NCBI GenBank assembly: GCA_030745755.1
Contig: JASLOA010000057.1
Location: forward strand, 1 to 64,000
Direction: 5' to 3'
From: Kiritimatiellia bacterium
GTDB taxonomy: Bacteria; Verrucomicrobiota; Kiritimatiellia; UBA8416; JABMPJ01
Length of the DNA: 64,000 bases
The position numbers and the translations under genes were made by a program. Position 1 is the first letter of the stretch. Each line of letters begins with the position of its first letter. Of the stretch, positions 17,069 to 24,490 are shown piece by piece. A model generated the notes under the pieces. That model did not search any database. It was not told the origin of the DNA and saw nothing but the letters and a program-made list of their open reading frames with translations.

Positions 17069-18054
17069 TGGGACGTGCAGTCAAGATCTCAGGTACCGGT
17101 TCCTATCTTCCCGAGAAGGTTATGACGAATTACGATCTTGAGAAGATCGTTGATACGACGCACGAGTGGATCCACACGCGGTCGGGTATTTCCGAGCGGC
17201 ATATTGCGGCGGATGATGAGGCGACGTCACACATGGCTGCCGCAGCCTCGCGCAATGCACTTGAGGCAGCGGGGCTCAAGGCGGAAGACCTGGATATGAT
17301 CATCGTGGGCACCATCACCCCCGACATGGTCTTCCCGAATACCGCTTGCTTTGTGCAGGATCAGATCGGAGCCAAGAACGCTTTCTGTTTTGATATCGAA
17401 GCTGCCTGTTCCGGGTTTCTGTACTCCCTGGATGTTGCCAAGAATTACATCGCCAACGGCGCGGCGGAGCATGTGCTTGTCATCGGGGCAGAGAAGCTGA
17501 GCAGCATCACGGACTGGGAAGATCGCGCGACCTGCGTGCTGTTCGGTGATGGTGCAGGGGCGGTGATTCTGGGTGCGGCTGACGAAGGAACGCGCGGCAT
17601 CATGGCCAACGTCATGGGGTCGGACGGTAGCTTGTACGAGCTGCTGAACGTCCCGGGTGGTGGGAGCCGCTTTCCCGCGAGTCACCAGACGGTTGACGAT
17701 CGTCTGCACTATATGAAGATGACCGGGCGCGAGGTGTTTAAGCATGCGGTGCGCTGCATGTCTGACGCGGCAGTGAAGGCGCTGGACAAGGCCGGCCTGA
17801 CGGTTGCCGATGTCAAATGCATCATTCCCCACCAGGCCAATGCCCGCATCATCAATGCCATTGCGTCACGCTTGAAGACGGAAGAGGGCGTGGTGTATAT
17901 GAACCTGGAGCGGGTCGGCAATATGTCGGCGGCCTCGGTGCCTGTGGCGCTGGACGAGGCGGTGCGTGAAGGGCGGATCAAGCGCGGGGATATTGTTTTG
18001 TTTGTGGTGTTTGGTGGAGGATTTACTTGGGGGGCGTCGGTTCTCGAATGGTAA
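17068..18054 (+). CDS. fabH: 3-oxoacyl-ACP synthase III
   Basis: 328 residues. The active-site cysteine is in DIEAACSGFLY, with the histidine in IIPHQANARII and the asparagine in the GNMSAASVP region; the C-terminal GGGFTWGASVLEW is typical. FabH starts fatty-acid chains by condensing acetyl-CoA with malonyl-ACP. It follows plsX with a 1-nt overlap and precedes fabD after a repeat-filled spacer. Confidence 0.97.
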   Translation: MGRAVKISGTGSYLPEKVMTNYDLEKIVDTTHEWIHTRSGISERHIAADDEATSHMAAAASRNALEAAGLKAEDLDMIIVGTITPDMVFPNTACFVQDQIGAKNAFCFDIEAACSGFLYSLDVAKNYIANGAAEHVLVIGAEKLSSITDWEDRATCVLFGDGAGAVILGAADEGTRGIMANVMGSDGSLYELLNVPGGGSRFPASHQTVDDRLHYMKMTGREVFKHAVRCMSDAAVKALDKAGLTVADVKCIIPHQANARIINAIASRLKTEEGVVYMNLERVGNMSAASVPVALDEAVREGRIKRGDIVLFVVFGGGFTWGASVLEW

Positions 18055-18060
18055 CGGGCG

Positions 18061-18143
18061 CTCCGGCCGGGAGGAAGGCCCCATGGCTGGAGAGCGTGGA
18101 ATACCACGCTCAAAGGCCTGCGGGACCTTCCTCCCGGCCTCCG
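18061..18143. repeat. Nested hairpin element B (copy 1) in the fabH-fabD spacer
   Basis: Outer arms 18065-18082 and 18122-18139 pair over 17 of 18 bp (GGCCGGGAGGAAGG...). The inner hairpin is GAGCGTGG-AATA-CCACGCTC at 18092-18111. The 35-nt core 18085-18119 is identical to 19257-19291 in the next spacer, while the outer arms are different sequences that still pair. Confidence 0.85.
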
Positions 18144-18304
18144 CTGGGGCTATTTCCTTCGCTGAGAGTATACGGCCTTCTGGTTGCGACTGGGTGACTT
18201 CGCTGGGGGTTCTGTTGGACCGCCGCTAGGCCTGCGCTGTTGCTATGTTGCGGCTCTGTTGGGGTGGAGTTTTTTTTTGAACAAAAGGTAGGGGGAGTAG
18301 ACAT

Positions 18305-19225
18305 ATGAGTACGGCATTGATTTTCTCGGGGCAGGGCGCCCAGTCGGTGGGGATGGGTAAGGATTTGGCGGAGAAGTATCCGGTTTGTGCGGAGCTTTAT
18401 GCCAAGGCTGATGATGTTATTGGTTATGAGCTTTCGAAGATCTGTTTCGAGGGACCGGATGAGGAGCTGACGAAGTCGAATCACTGTCAGCCTGCCATTT
18501 TCGTGACGAGTGTGGCCTGTGCCAAGGCCTTGGAGGCTGAATCTGCGGCTCCTGAAGCCATTGCGATGGCCGGGCTGAGTCTGGGTGAGTGGACGGCGCT
18601 GCATATGGCTGGCGTATTGAGTTTTGAGGACACGGTTAAGGTTTTGGAAGCCCGTGGACGCTTTATGCAGGAAGCGTGCGATGAGCAGGCGGGTGGCATG
18701 GTCAGTATCATTGGTCTGGCGCGGGAGCAGCTCGATGCCATCTGCGCCGAGACGGGCGTGACTGTGGCCAACCTGAATTCTTCGGCCCAGACGGTGTTGT
18801 CCGGTGCGAAGGCGGGCATTGAGCAGGCTGAGGCCCTGGCGACAGAGGCGGGTGCGAAGCGTGCGATTATTCTGAACGTGGCAGGTGCGTTTCATTCGCC
18901 GCTGATGGCTTCGGCCGCGACGAAGCTGGACGAGGTGTTGGCGGGTATCACGTTCAATGAGCCGACGGTTCCGGTGCTCTCGAACGTTAAGGGCGAGCCG
19001 CACGCGGGTGCGGATGCGATTCGGGCCAACATGATCAGCCAGGTGACGGATTCGGTGCTGTGGCTCTCCTGTGTGGAGTGGCTGCAGGCGCAGGGCGTGG
19101 ATCGTTATGTTGAGTGCGGGCCGGGGAAGGTGTTGACGGGGCTGATCAAGCGGATTGCGAAGGGTGCGACGTTGGATAATGTGAATGATGTTGTGTCTGT
19201 AGAGAAGGCGTTGCAGTCGGGTTAG
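18305..19225 (+). CDS. fabD: Malonyl CoA-ACP transacylase
   Basis: 306 residues. The catalytic serine is in the GLSLGEWTAL motif (GxSxG) near residue 97, with GQGAQSVGMGKD at the N-terminus and the active-site His in NVAGAFHSPLM. FabD loads malonyl groups on acyl carrier protein. A GGGGGAG ribosome site lies 7 nt before the ATG, downstream of a 9-nt T-run (about 18269-18278). Confidence 0.96.
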   Translation: MSTALIFSGQGAQSVGMGKDLAEKYPVCAELYAKADDVIGYELSKICFEGPDEELTKSNHCQPAIFVTSVACAKALEAESAAPEAIAMAGLSLGEWTALHMAGVLSFEDTVKVLEARGRFMQEACDEQAGGMVSIIGLAREQLDAICAETGVTVANLNSSAQTVLSGAKAGIEQAEALATEAGAKRAIILNVAGAFHSPLMASAATKLDEVLAGITFNEPTVPVLSNVKGEPHAGADAIRANMISQVTDSVLWLSCVEWLQAQGVDRYVECGPGKVLTGLIKRIAKGATLDNVNDVVSVEKALQSG

Positions 19226-19233
19226 ACGCACGC

Positions 19234-19318
19234 TCCGGTCTGGACAAGGGTTCCTCGGCTGGAGAGCGTGGAATACCACGCTCAAAGGCCTTCGGAACCC
19301 TTATCGAGACCTCCGCGA
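19234..19318. repeat. Nested hairpin element B (copy 2) in the fabD-fabG spacer
   Basis: Outer arms 19237-19254 and 19294-19311 pair over 16 of 18 bp (GGTCTGGACAAGGGTTCC against its partner). The inner hairpin is GAGCGTGG-AATA-CCACGCTC at 19264-19283. The core is identical to copy 1 (18085-18119), but the arms have changed together. Confidence 0.85.
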
Positions 19319-19460
19319 GGAACAGGATATGAGGCGGTCTGCGTGACCTCTTCCTTGGCATCCGGTTTGGTGTTAGGCTGTTTTTTCGCTGGTGGTGGAT
19401 GGGGCTGGCCTCGACATTCACTGGTGGAGTTGGGTAGATGGTTGAGGGAGGAGTATGGAT

Positions 19461-20204
19461 ATGGGTGCTTTAGACGGTAAGGTGGCGATTGTTACTGGGG
19501 CGGCGCGTGGGATTGGTGCGGCTATTGCGGTTCGTTTGGCGAACGAGGGTGCTGACATTGCGTTGTGTGATCTGCAGGAGGATTGGTTGGCCGAGACGGC
19601 CGAGGCGATCAAGTCCGCGGGGCGCAACGTGGGCTGTTTCAGTGTAGATGTCAGCGATTCCGATGCTGTGAACGAGGTTGTGAGTAAGATCGTGTCTGCG
19701 CACGGCGGTGTGGACGTGTTGGTGAACAACGCTGGGATTACGCGCGATACGCTGATGATGCGGATGTCGGATGAGGACTGGGATGCGGTTCTGAATGTAA
19801 ACCTGAAGGGAACCTTCCTGTTTACGCGCGCCGTGGCACGGCCGATGATGAAGAAAAGGGCCGGTACAGTGGTCAATATCGCGTCGATTATTGGCTTGAT
19901 AGGCAATGCCGGTCAGTGTAACTATGCCGCGTCAAAGGCGGGGGTTATAGCGCTCACGAAGTCTTCTGCTAAGGAAATGGCCTCGCGGAATATTCGAGTG
20001 AACGCTGTGGCACCTGGTTTCATCCAGTCGAAGATGACCGATGCACTGTCAGAGGACGTCCGAGATAAGATGATGGAGAACATTCCGATGAAACGTTTCG
20101 GAACGCCTGAAGACGTAGCAGATGTTGTGATGTTCCTCGCGGGGGACAAGTCCGGTTATATGACCGGACAGGTTCTTACCGTGAGTGGCGGAATGGTAAT
20201 GTAG
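19461..20204 (+). CDS. fabG: 3-oxoacyl-ACP reductase
   Basis: 247 residues from the ATG at 19461; the in-frame ATG at 19455 is only 1 nt from the GGAGGAG ribosome site, so 19461 (7 nt) is preferred. The NADP motif [15 protein letters not shown], the catalytic Ser in IASIIG and YAASKAG (YxxxK) are all present. FabG reduces 3-oxoacyl-ACP in fatty-acid elongation. It lies 27 nt before acpP. Confidence 0.95.
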   Translation: MGALDGKVAIVTGAARGIGAAIAVRLANEGADIALCDLQEDWLAETAEAIKSAGRNVGCFSVDVSDSDAVNEVVSKIVSAHGGVDVLVNNAGITRDTLMMRMSDEDWDAVLNVNLKGTFLFTRAVARPMMKKRAGTVVNIASIIGLIGNAGQCNYAASKAGVIALTKSSAKEMASRNIRVNAVAPGFIQSKMTDALSEDVRDKMMENIPMKRFGTPEDVADVVMFLAGDKSGYMTGQVLTVSGGMVM

Positions 20205-20231
20205 AGTCCAACCTATAGAAGGAGTAATAAC

Positions 20232-20471
20232 ATGGCTCTTGAAGACAAAGTCAAAGAGATCATCGTAGAGCAGCTGGGTGTTAACGCGGACCAGGTAACC
20301 GGCAACGCCTCGTTCATCGAGGATCTGGGTGCAGACTCGCTCGATACAGTCGAGCTGGTCATGGCGTTCGAAGAAGAATTCGGCGCTGAGATTCCTGATG
20401 AGGACGCTGAGAAGCTCACGAGCGTGGGTGCTGTCATCAGCTACCTCAAGGAAAAGGGCTTTGACGCCTAA
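20232..20471 (+). CDS. acpP: Acyl carrier protein
   Basis: 79 residues, strongly acidic. The phosphopantetheine attachment site is the Ser in [16 protein letters not shown] near residue 37. The context between fabG and fabF is standard. A GAAGGAG ribosome site precedes the ATG. A hairpin terminator follows at 20491-20520. Confidence 0.98.
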   Translation: MALEDKVKEIIVEQLGVNADQVTGNASFIEDLGADSLDTVELVMAFEEEFGAEIPDEDAEKLTSVGAVISYLKEKGFDA

Positions 20472-20490
20472 TTGATTGACGTTGGAGTAG

Positions 20491-20528
20491 CCGGAAGAGT
20501 CTGAATGGGCTCTTCCGGTTGTTTCGTT
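20491..20528 (+). terminator. Hairpin terminator after acpP
   Basis: Stem CCGGAAGAG (20491-20499) pairs with CTCTTCCGG (20510-20518), a 9-bp perfect stem with a 10-nt loop, followed by TTGTTTCGTTT. The T-tract is interrupted, so termination may be partial. Confidence 0.7.
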
Positions 20529-20563
20529 TCGGGGGATTCCCCTAGAGGGCCTGTTGGCCACAA

Positions 20564-20652
20564 GGAGATCCCTCGACTTCGCTCGGGATGACAGGCTAGA
20601 AATTATAGAGTTTTCTGCGGAACTGTCATGTCGAGCTTGTCGAGACATCTCC
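20564..20652. repeat. Inverted repeat, family A (copy 2)
   Basis: Left arm 20564-20593 carries the same CCTCGACTTCGCTCGG core as copy 1 at 15111. The right arm 20624-20652 is more diverged. It occupies the middle of the 335-nt acpP-fabF spacer. Confidence 0.72.
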
Positions 20653-20700
20653 TCATAAAGCATCTTTTCGATTTGAGCAACATGCCGTAAAGACTACTCT

Positions 20701-20756
20701 GTAAACTTTGCCGTTAACTGTTTCGAAGTAGTTCACGGCAAAGTTTACGGTATAGT
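20701..20756 (+). promoter_or_regulatory. Palindromic operator candidate at the fabF promoter
   Basis: GTAAACTTTGCCGT (20701-20714) and ACGGCAAAGTTTAC (20735-20748) form a perfect 14-bp inverted repeat, with a further AACT/AGTT match inside. A TATAGT -10 candidate follows at once (20751-20756), about 50 nt before the fabF ATG. The position suits a repressor or activator of fabF. The remainder of the spacer holds the acpP terminator and repeat family A. Confidence 0.55.
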
Positions 20757-20806
20757 TTGAAGAGCGTGCTTTCAGCGTGTGGTAGGGAAGCGAAAGGAAC
20801 AAGACA

Positions 20807-22039
20807 ATGAGACGTGTAGTCATTAGTGGACTGGGTGTGGTGTCGCCTCTGGGCTGTGATATGCCGGCGGTGTGGCAGAAGCTGCAGGCTGGAGAATCGG
20901 GTATTGGCCCGATCACGAAGTTCGATGCAACGGATTTCGCCAGCAGGATCGCCGGTGAGGTCTCAGATTTTGATCCGAGCGTGGCGGTTGACCGCAAGGC
21001 ACAGCGTCGCATGGACGAGTTCTCTCTGTTTGCCCTGGTGGCAGCCAAGTCGGCGGTCGAGGATTCGGGGATTGATTTCACAGCAGAAGATCCGACCCGC
21101 ATGGGTGTGATCGTCAACTCGGGCATCGGCGGTCTGCAGACTCTCGAAGTGCAGCAGAAGAGCATGCTGGAGCGTGGTCCGAGTCGCTGTTCACCTTTCA
21201 TGATTCCGCAAATGATCATCAACATGGCCGGTGGCCTGATTGCGATTGAGTACAACTGCCAGGGACCGAACTTCGCGGTTGTGACGGCCTGTGCCTCGGC
21301 CTCTCACGGTATCGGCGAATCGCTGCGCCTGATTCAGCACGGCGATGCCGATGTCATTATCAGCGGCGGAACCGAGGCTTCTGTATGCAAGCTGGGTGTC
21401 GGTGGTTTCTGTGCCATGCGCGCATTGAGTACGCGCAATGACGACCCGACCGCGGCCAGTCGTCCGTTCGATGTGGATCGTAACGGGTTCGTGATTGCTG
21501 ACGGTGCGGCCATCCTGGTTCTTGAAGAGCTGGAACATGCCAAGGCGCGCGGCGCCACCATCTACTGTGAGCTGGCCGGCTTTGGAATGAGCTGCGATGC
21601 GTTCCATATCACGGCGCCGTCCGAGGATGGCGATGGAGCATCCCGCGCCATGAAGAACGCCATGAATGACGCTGGTGTGACGCCGGAAGAGGTAAGTTAC
21701 ATCAATGCCCATGGTACAAGCACGCAGCTCAACGACATCATGGAGACCAAGGCGATCAAGGGCGCGCTGGGAGAAGCCGCCAAGAACGTGATGGTCAGTT
21801 CGACCAAGTCTATGACCGGTCACATGCTCGGTGCGGCCGGTGGTTTCGAGGCCGCCGCGGTTGCGCTGGCCCTGCGTGACCAGGTGGTTCCGCCGACAAT
21901 CAACCATCATAATCCCGATCCGCAGTGTGATCTGGATTACGTACCTCTCGAGGCGCGTAAGACGGACGTGAACGTCTGCCTGAGCAACTCGCTCGGCTTC
22001 GGTGGGCACAATGCGTGTGTGGCATTCAAGAAGATGTAG
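20807..22039 (+). CDS. fabF: 3-oxoacyl-ACP synthase II
   Basis: 410 residues. The active-site Cys is in VTACASASHGIGES, with histidines in NAHGTST and MTGHMLGAAGG, the C-H-H triad of KAS I/II enzymes. FabF elongates acyl-ACP. It has its own candidate regulated promoter rather than simple read-through from acpP, and ends with a strong terminator. Confidence 0.96.
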   Translation: MRRVVISGLGVVSPLGCDMPAVWQKLQAGESGIGPITKFDATDFASRIAGEVSDFDPSVAVDRKAQRRMDEFSLFALVAAKSAVEDSGIDFTAEDPTRMGVIVNSGIGGLQTLEVQQKSMLERGPSRCSPFMIPQMIINMAGGLIAIEYNCQGPNFAVVTACASASHGIGESLRLIQHGDADVIISGGTEASVCKLGVGGFCAMRALSTRNDDPTAASRPFDVDRNGFVIADGAAILVLEELEHAKARGATIYCELAGFGMSCDAFHITAPSEDGDGASRAMKNAMNDAGVTPEEVSYINAHGTSTQLNDIMETKAIKGALGEAAKNVMVSSTKSMTGHMLGAAGGFEAAAVALALRDQVVPPTINHHNPDPQCDLDYVPLEARKTDVNVCLSNSLGFGGHNACVAFKKM

Positions 22040-22059
22040 GGATTGCTGGCCAAGAAAAG

Positions 22060-22097
22060 CACCACGGAGGCCGAGGGTCTCTGTGGTGTTTTTTTTT
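22060..22097 (+). terminator. Rho-independent terminator of fabF
   Basis: CACCACGGAG (22060-22069) pairs with CTCTGTGGTG (22079-22088), a 10-bp stem with one G-U pair and a 9-nt loop, followed by nine T (22089-22097). Confidence 0.92.
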
Positions 22098-22176
22098 ATG
22101 CCTCCGGGGTCAAAGTGTGCGCCTGTCCCGCGACGCTGTGTCGCGGGAGCCGGAGATCTTGGTTTCCTACGACGCA

Positions 22177-22264
22177 AGGTCGTAGGGGAACAGTGCTCCG
22201 CACGAGGTCGCAGGGGAACAGTGCTCGGCACGAGGTCGTAGGGGGACAGCGCTCGGCACGAGGT
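22177..22264. repeat. 28-bp tandem repeat, three copies
   Basis: Units at 22177-22204, 22205-22232 and 22233-22260 (AGGTCGTAGGGGAACAGTGC type) followed by a 4-nt start of a fourth. Units differ at one to four positions. They fill the spacer between the fabF terminator and the convergent CsgG-like gene. Confidence 0.85.
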
Positions 22265-22277
22265 GAAGACTCTCTGC

Positions 22278-23207
22278 CTACTCCTCCGCCGGAAAGACTG
22301 ACATGCCCTTCTTGATCTTGTCGGCTCCGCTGAGTGGGGTGAGGTAGGTGATCTTCTCTTTGACCTTGCCGGCTTTGGCGGTCGCGACGGTGGTCATTTC
22401 GCTGTCGAGTACTTCGCCGTTGTCTTCGTCCACGAGCTCTTCGATCTCACCGATCGCAAACTCGGTTCCCTTGGTGACGCCTTCGCGGGACCCGCGGTTC
22501 ATGATGACCTTATCGCCCTTGGCCATCATGATGCTGCCCTCCCAGGGAATGTCCTCGAGTTGCTCAACCAGGAATTGGAGGCCCTGTCCCACGGCATCTT
22601 CACATGCCTTGCCGACATTGTCCTTCTTGAAGCCGGCCAGATCGCCGCGCAGGCCCCCGAGCTTGGAGCCGTGGTAGCCGACAGACAGGCCCTTGCGCCC
22701 CGACTTTCCGACCAGCTTGGTGGAGGCCGCCACCTGGCCGGTTTCCGAGTCCACCACGTACATGGTGATATTGACTTCGGCGTTATCCTTGCTTCCGCCG
22801 AGGCTGATTCCTTTGAAGCTGAATCGTCCTTTGCCCCCAGTGGTACTGGACTGGACGTGTGTGATTTCGCCTTTGACCAGGAGTTGGGCGGGTGTCATGC
22901 GGCCTATCTTGGGGGCTTTCTTGCCGCCGGCAACGCGTCCGCTGGAGGCGAAATCCTGTTCGGCCATGGCCTCGGCCCGCATTTCCTTGTCGCCCAGCAC
23001 GATGAACCAGCCGGACTGCTGGAGGGCATCGGTCAGGATGGAGGTGAATCCATCACCGATGCTCCATTGCCCGTGCCAGCTGGCCTTGTTCTTGAACGAG
23101 CTCACGGTGATCGAGTAACGGAGGTTGCCCTCGTTCTCCGGGATGCCGGCCTGGCAGACTGCGGCGAGGGTGAGAAGGGCGAGGGTGGAAAGGACGAGTT
23201 TCTTCAT
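22278..23207 (-). CDS. CsgG/HfaB-like exported protein
   Basis: 309 residues with a clear signal peptide (KKLVLSTLALLTLAAVCQA). The mature part has the CsgG-family arrangement: SITVSSFKNKA near the start, FTSILTDALQQSGWFIVLGDKE and VKGEITHVQSS, then ITMYVVDSETGQVAASTKLVGKS. CsgG-like proteins assemble in the outer membrane or periplasm. There is no lipobox cysteine at the expected site, so a soluble or different anchoring mode is likely. It is encoded alone and no curli genes are nearby. Confidence 0.75.
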   Translation of the reverse strand: MKKLVLSTLALLTLAAVCQAGIPENEGNLRYSITVSSFKNKASWHGQWSIGDGFTSILTDALQQSGWFIVLGDKEMRAEAMAEQDFASSGRVAGGKKAPKIGRMTPAQLLVKGEITHVQSSTTGGKGRFSFKGISLGGSKDNAEVNITMYVVDSETGQVAASTKLVGKSGRKGLSVGYHGSKLGGLRGDLAGFKKDNVGKACEDAVGQGLQFLVEQLEDIPWEGSIMMAKGDKVIMNRGSREGVTKGTEFAIGEIEELVDEDNGEVLDSEMTTVATAKAGKVKEKITYLTPLSGADKIKKGMSVFPAEE

Positions 23208-23632
23208 GGCGGATGCTCCTGTGTGATGGGTTGCTCGAGTGAGTCCATGCTAGCGGAATGGAAGAGGGGGCGCAACCGCAGATTGCTGAAGTCATGCACC
23301 TGTCCCGTTGAACGTCCTCTTTCTGAACACTCCGTTGTCTTTGACAGGATTAACAGGATTAACAGGATAGCGCGCTTCGCGCGGGGAGAGTTTCGACGAA
23401 TCCACTGTGGTGAGCTCCCCACCCAGAGATCCTGCGAGACCAATTCCTTGGCGGTCACCGATCGCCCATCCAGTTCATCCTGTTGATCCTGTCAGAAAAT
23501 GCGAAGCGGGTAAGCCAAGGTTAGCTAAAGTCATGCGTTGTCCCGCTCGGGCCCTGCCGCAGCAGCGCGTGCGCGATCTGCGGGCAGATTCCTCTTCGTC
23601 CTCTCGTCCGGCTTCGCTATCCTGCAGTCACG
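23208..23632. repeat. 425-nt intergenic region with inverted and direct repeats
   Basis: An inverted repeat runs from 23341-23368 (TTGACAGGATTAACAGGATT...) to 23477-23494 (ATCCTGTTGATCCTGTCA). A direct repeat of about 22 nt (GCTGAAGTCATGC..TGTCCCG) flanks it at 23285-23307 and 23524-23545. This looks like an inserted palindromic unit with duplicated borders. No gene is supported. Confidence 0.65.
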
Positions 23633-24217
23633 ATGCACGGACTTGATTCATTGCTCTCGAACCGAACACAGCTGCGTGTACTGCGCGTACTGTTCGAAGC
23701 GGAAGTGCCCATGACGGGGCGCGCTGTGCAGCGTGCAGCGGGGCTCTCGAACAAGGTGATAATGGATGCGTTGCATAATCTCGTGGAGCTGCGTGCGCTG
23801 CATGTTAAACCACACGGTCGCGCTCAGCTCTACGAGATCAACCGTAACCACTACCTGGTGGATCGAGCGCTGCAGCCGGCTTTCGCGGCTGAGGAGCACT
23901 TCTGGGAAGATGTGGCTCGTACGATCCGGCGTATCATCCGCCCACGTCCGATTGCGGCCGTGGCAACGGGGCCGTTGGCGCGCGATGAGACCCAGTACGG
24001 TGGCCGGCTCATGCTGACCATGCTCTTCTCGACGGGGCGCAACCGTCTGCGCGCGCTACAGACCGTGGGGGCTCTGTCGGCACAGATTCAGGACCGGTAT
24101 GCGCTGACTCTTGAACAGCAGCTGTTGGATCTGAAGACGATGGATCGCGACGAGTACATCCCGCTCTGGCGGCGGGTCGAGCGCGAGGGGATTCTTCTGT
24201 TTGGGTCGCTGCCTTAA
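23633..24217 (+). CDS. Winged-helix protein with degenerate nucleotidyltransferase-like domain
   Basis: 194 residues. The first about 75 form a winged helix-turn-helix (NRTQLRVLRVLFEAE, LSNKVIMDALHNLVELRALH, GRAQLYEINRNHYLV). The rest resembles the wHTH-fused nucleotidyltransferases, but where the GSxARGE..SDIDL active site should be the sequence reads TGPLARDETQYGGRLMLTML, with no DxD. The enzyme activity is therefore probably lost and the protein may be a regulator. It is flanked by repeats on both sides and has no operon partner. Confidence 0.6.
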   Translation: MHGLDSLLSNRTQLRVLRVLFEAEVPMTGRAVQRAAGLSNKVIMDALHNLVELRALHVKPHGRAQLYEINRNHYLVDRALQPAFAAEEHFWEDVARTIRRIIRPRPIAAVATGPLARDETQYGGRLMLTMLFSTGRNRLRALQTVGALSAQIQDRYALTLEQQLLDLKTMDRDEYIPLWRRVEREGILLFGSLP

Positions 24218-24226
24218 TAGGGTTGG

Positions 24227-24490
24227 ACCACGGAGGCACGAAGGCACGGAGGAGAGAGGGGAAAGGAGAAGAGTGTCGTGCGAATCGGGCACGGGGGAAT
24301 ACCCCCGCACTCCGATTCGCACGCCATTGTCCTCGGGGAGGGGGAGGAGTCCTCAGAGCAACTGAACGGATCCTCCGTGTACTCTTCTTTCTCCCTTGGA
24401 GCAACGTTGCGGGAATCCTATGGGCCGGTACTCCGGCCCGACGGATTCCCGCAACATCCCTTCTCCTCCGTGCCTTCGTGCCTCCGTGGT
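24227..24490. repeat. Nested palindromic element, perfect 29-bp terminal inverted repeats
   Basis: Arms 24227-24255 and 24462-24490 (ACCACGGAGGCACGAAGGCA plus CGGAGGAGA) are perfect reverse complements. Inside lie two further hairpins: 24278-24322 (GTGCGAATCGG ... CCGATTCGCAC around GGGGGAATACCCCC) and 24406-24455 (GTTGCGGGAATCC ... GGATTCCCGCAAC around GGGCCGGTACTCCGGCCC). The right end touches the glmM stop codon at 24491. No gene is inside. Confidence 0.85.

Noticed and set aside
22177-22264. CRISPR array
   Set aside because: The units are directly adjacent with no spacers and have no dyad.
22560-23486. 308-codon plus-strand ORF opposite the CsgG-like gene
   Set aside because: The minus-strand product has a signal peptide and family features; the plus frame runs into repeats.
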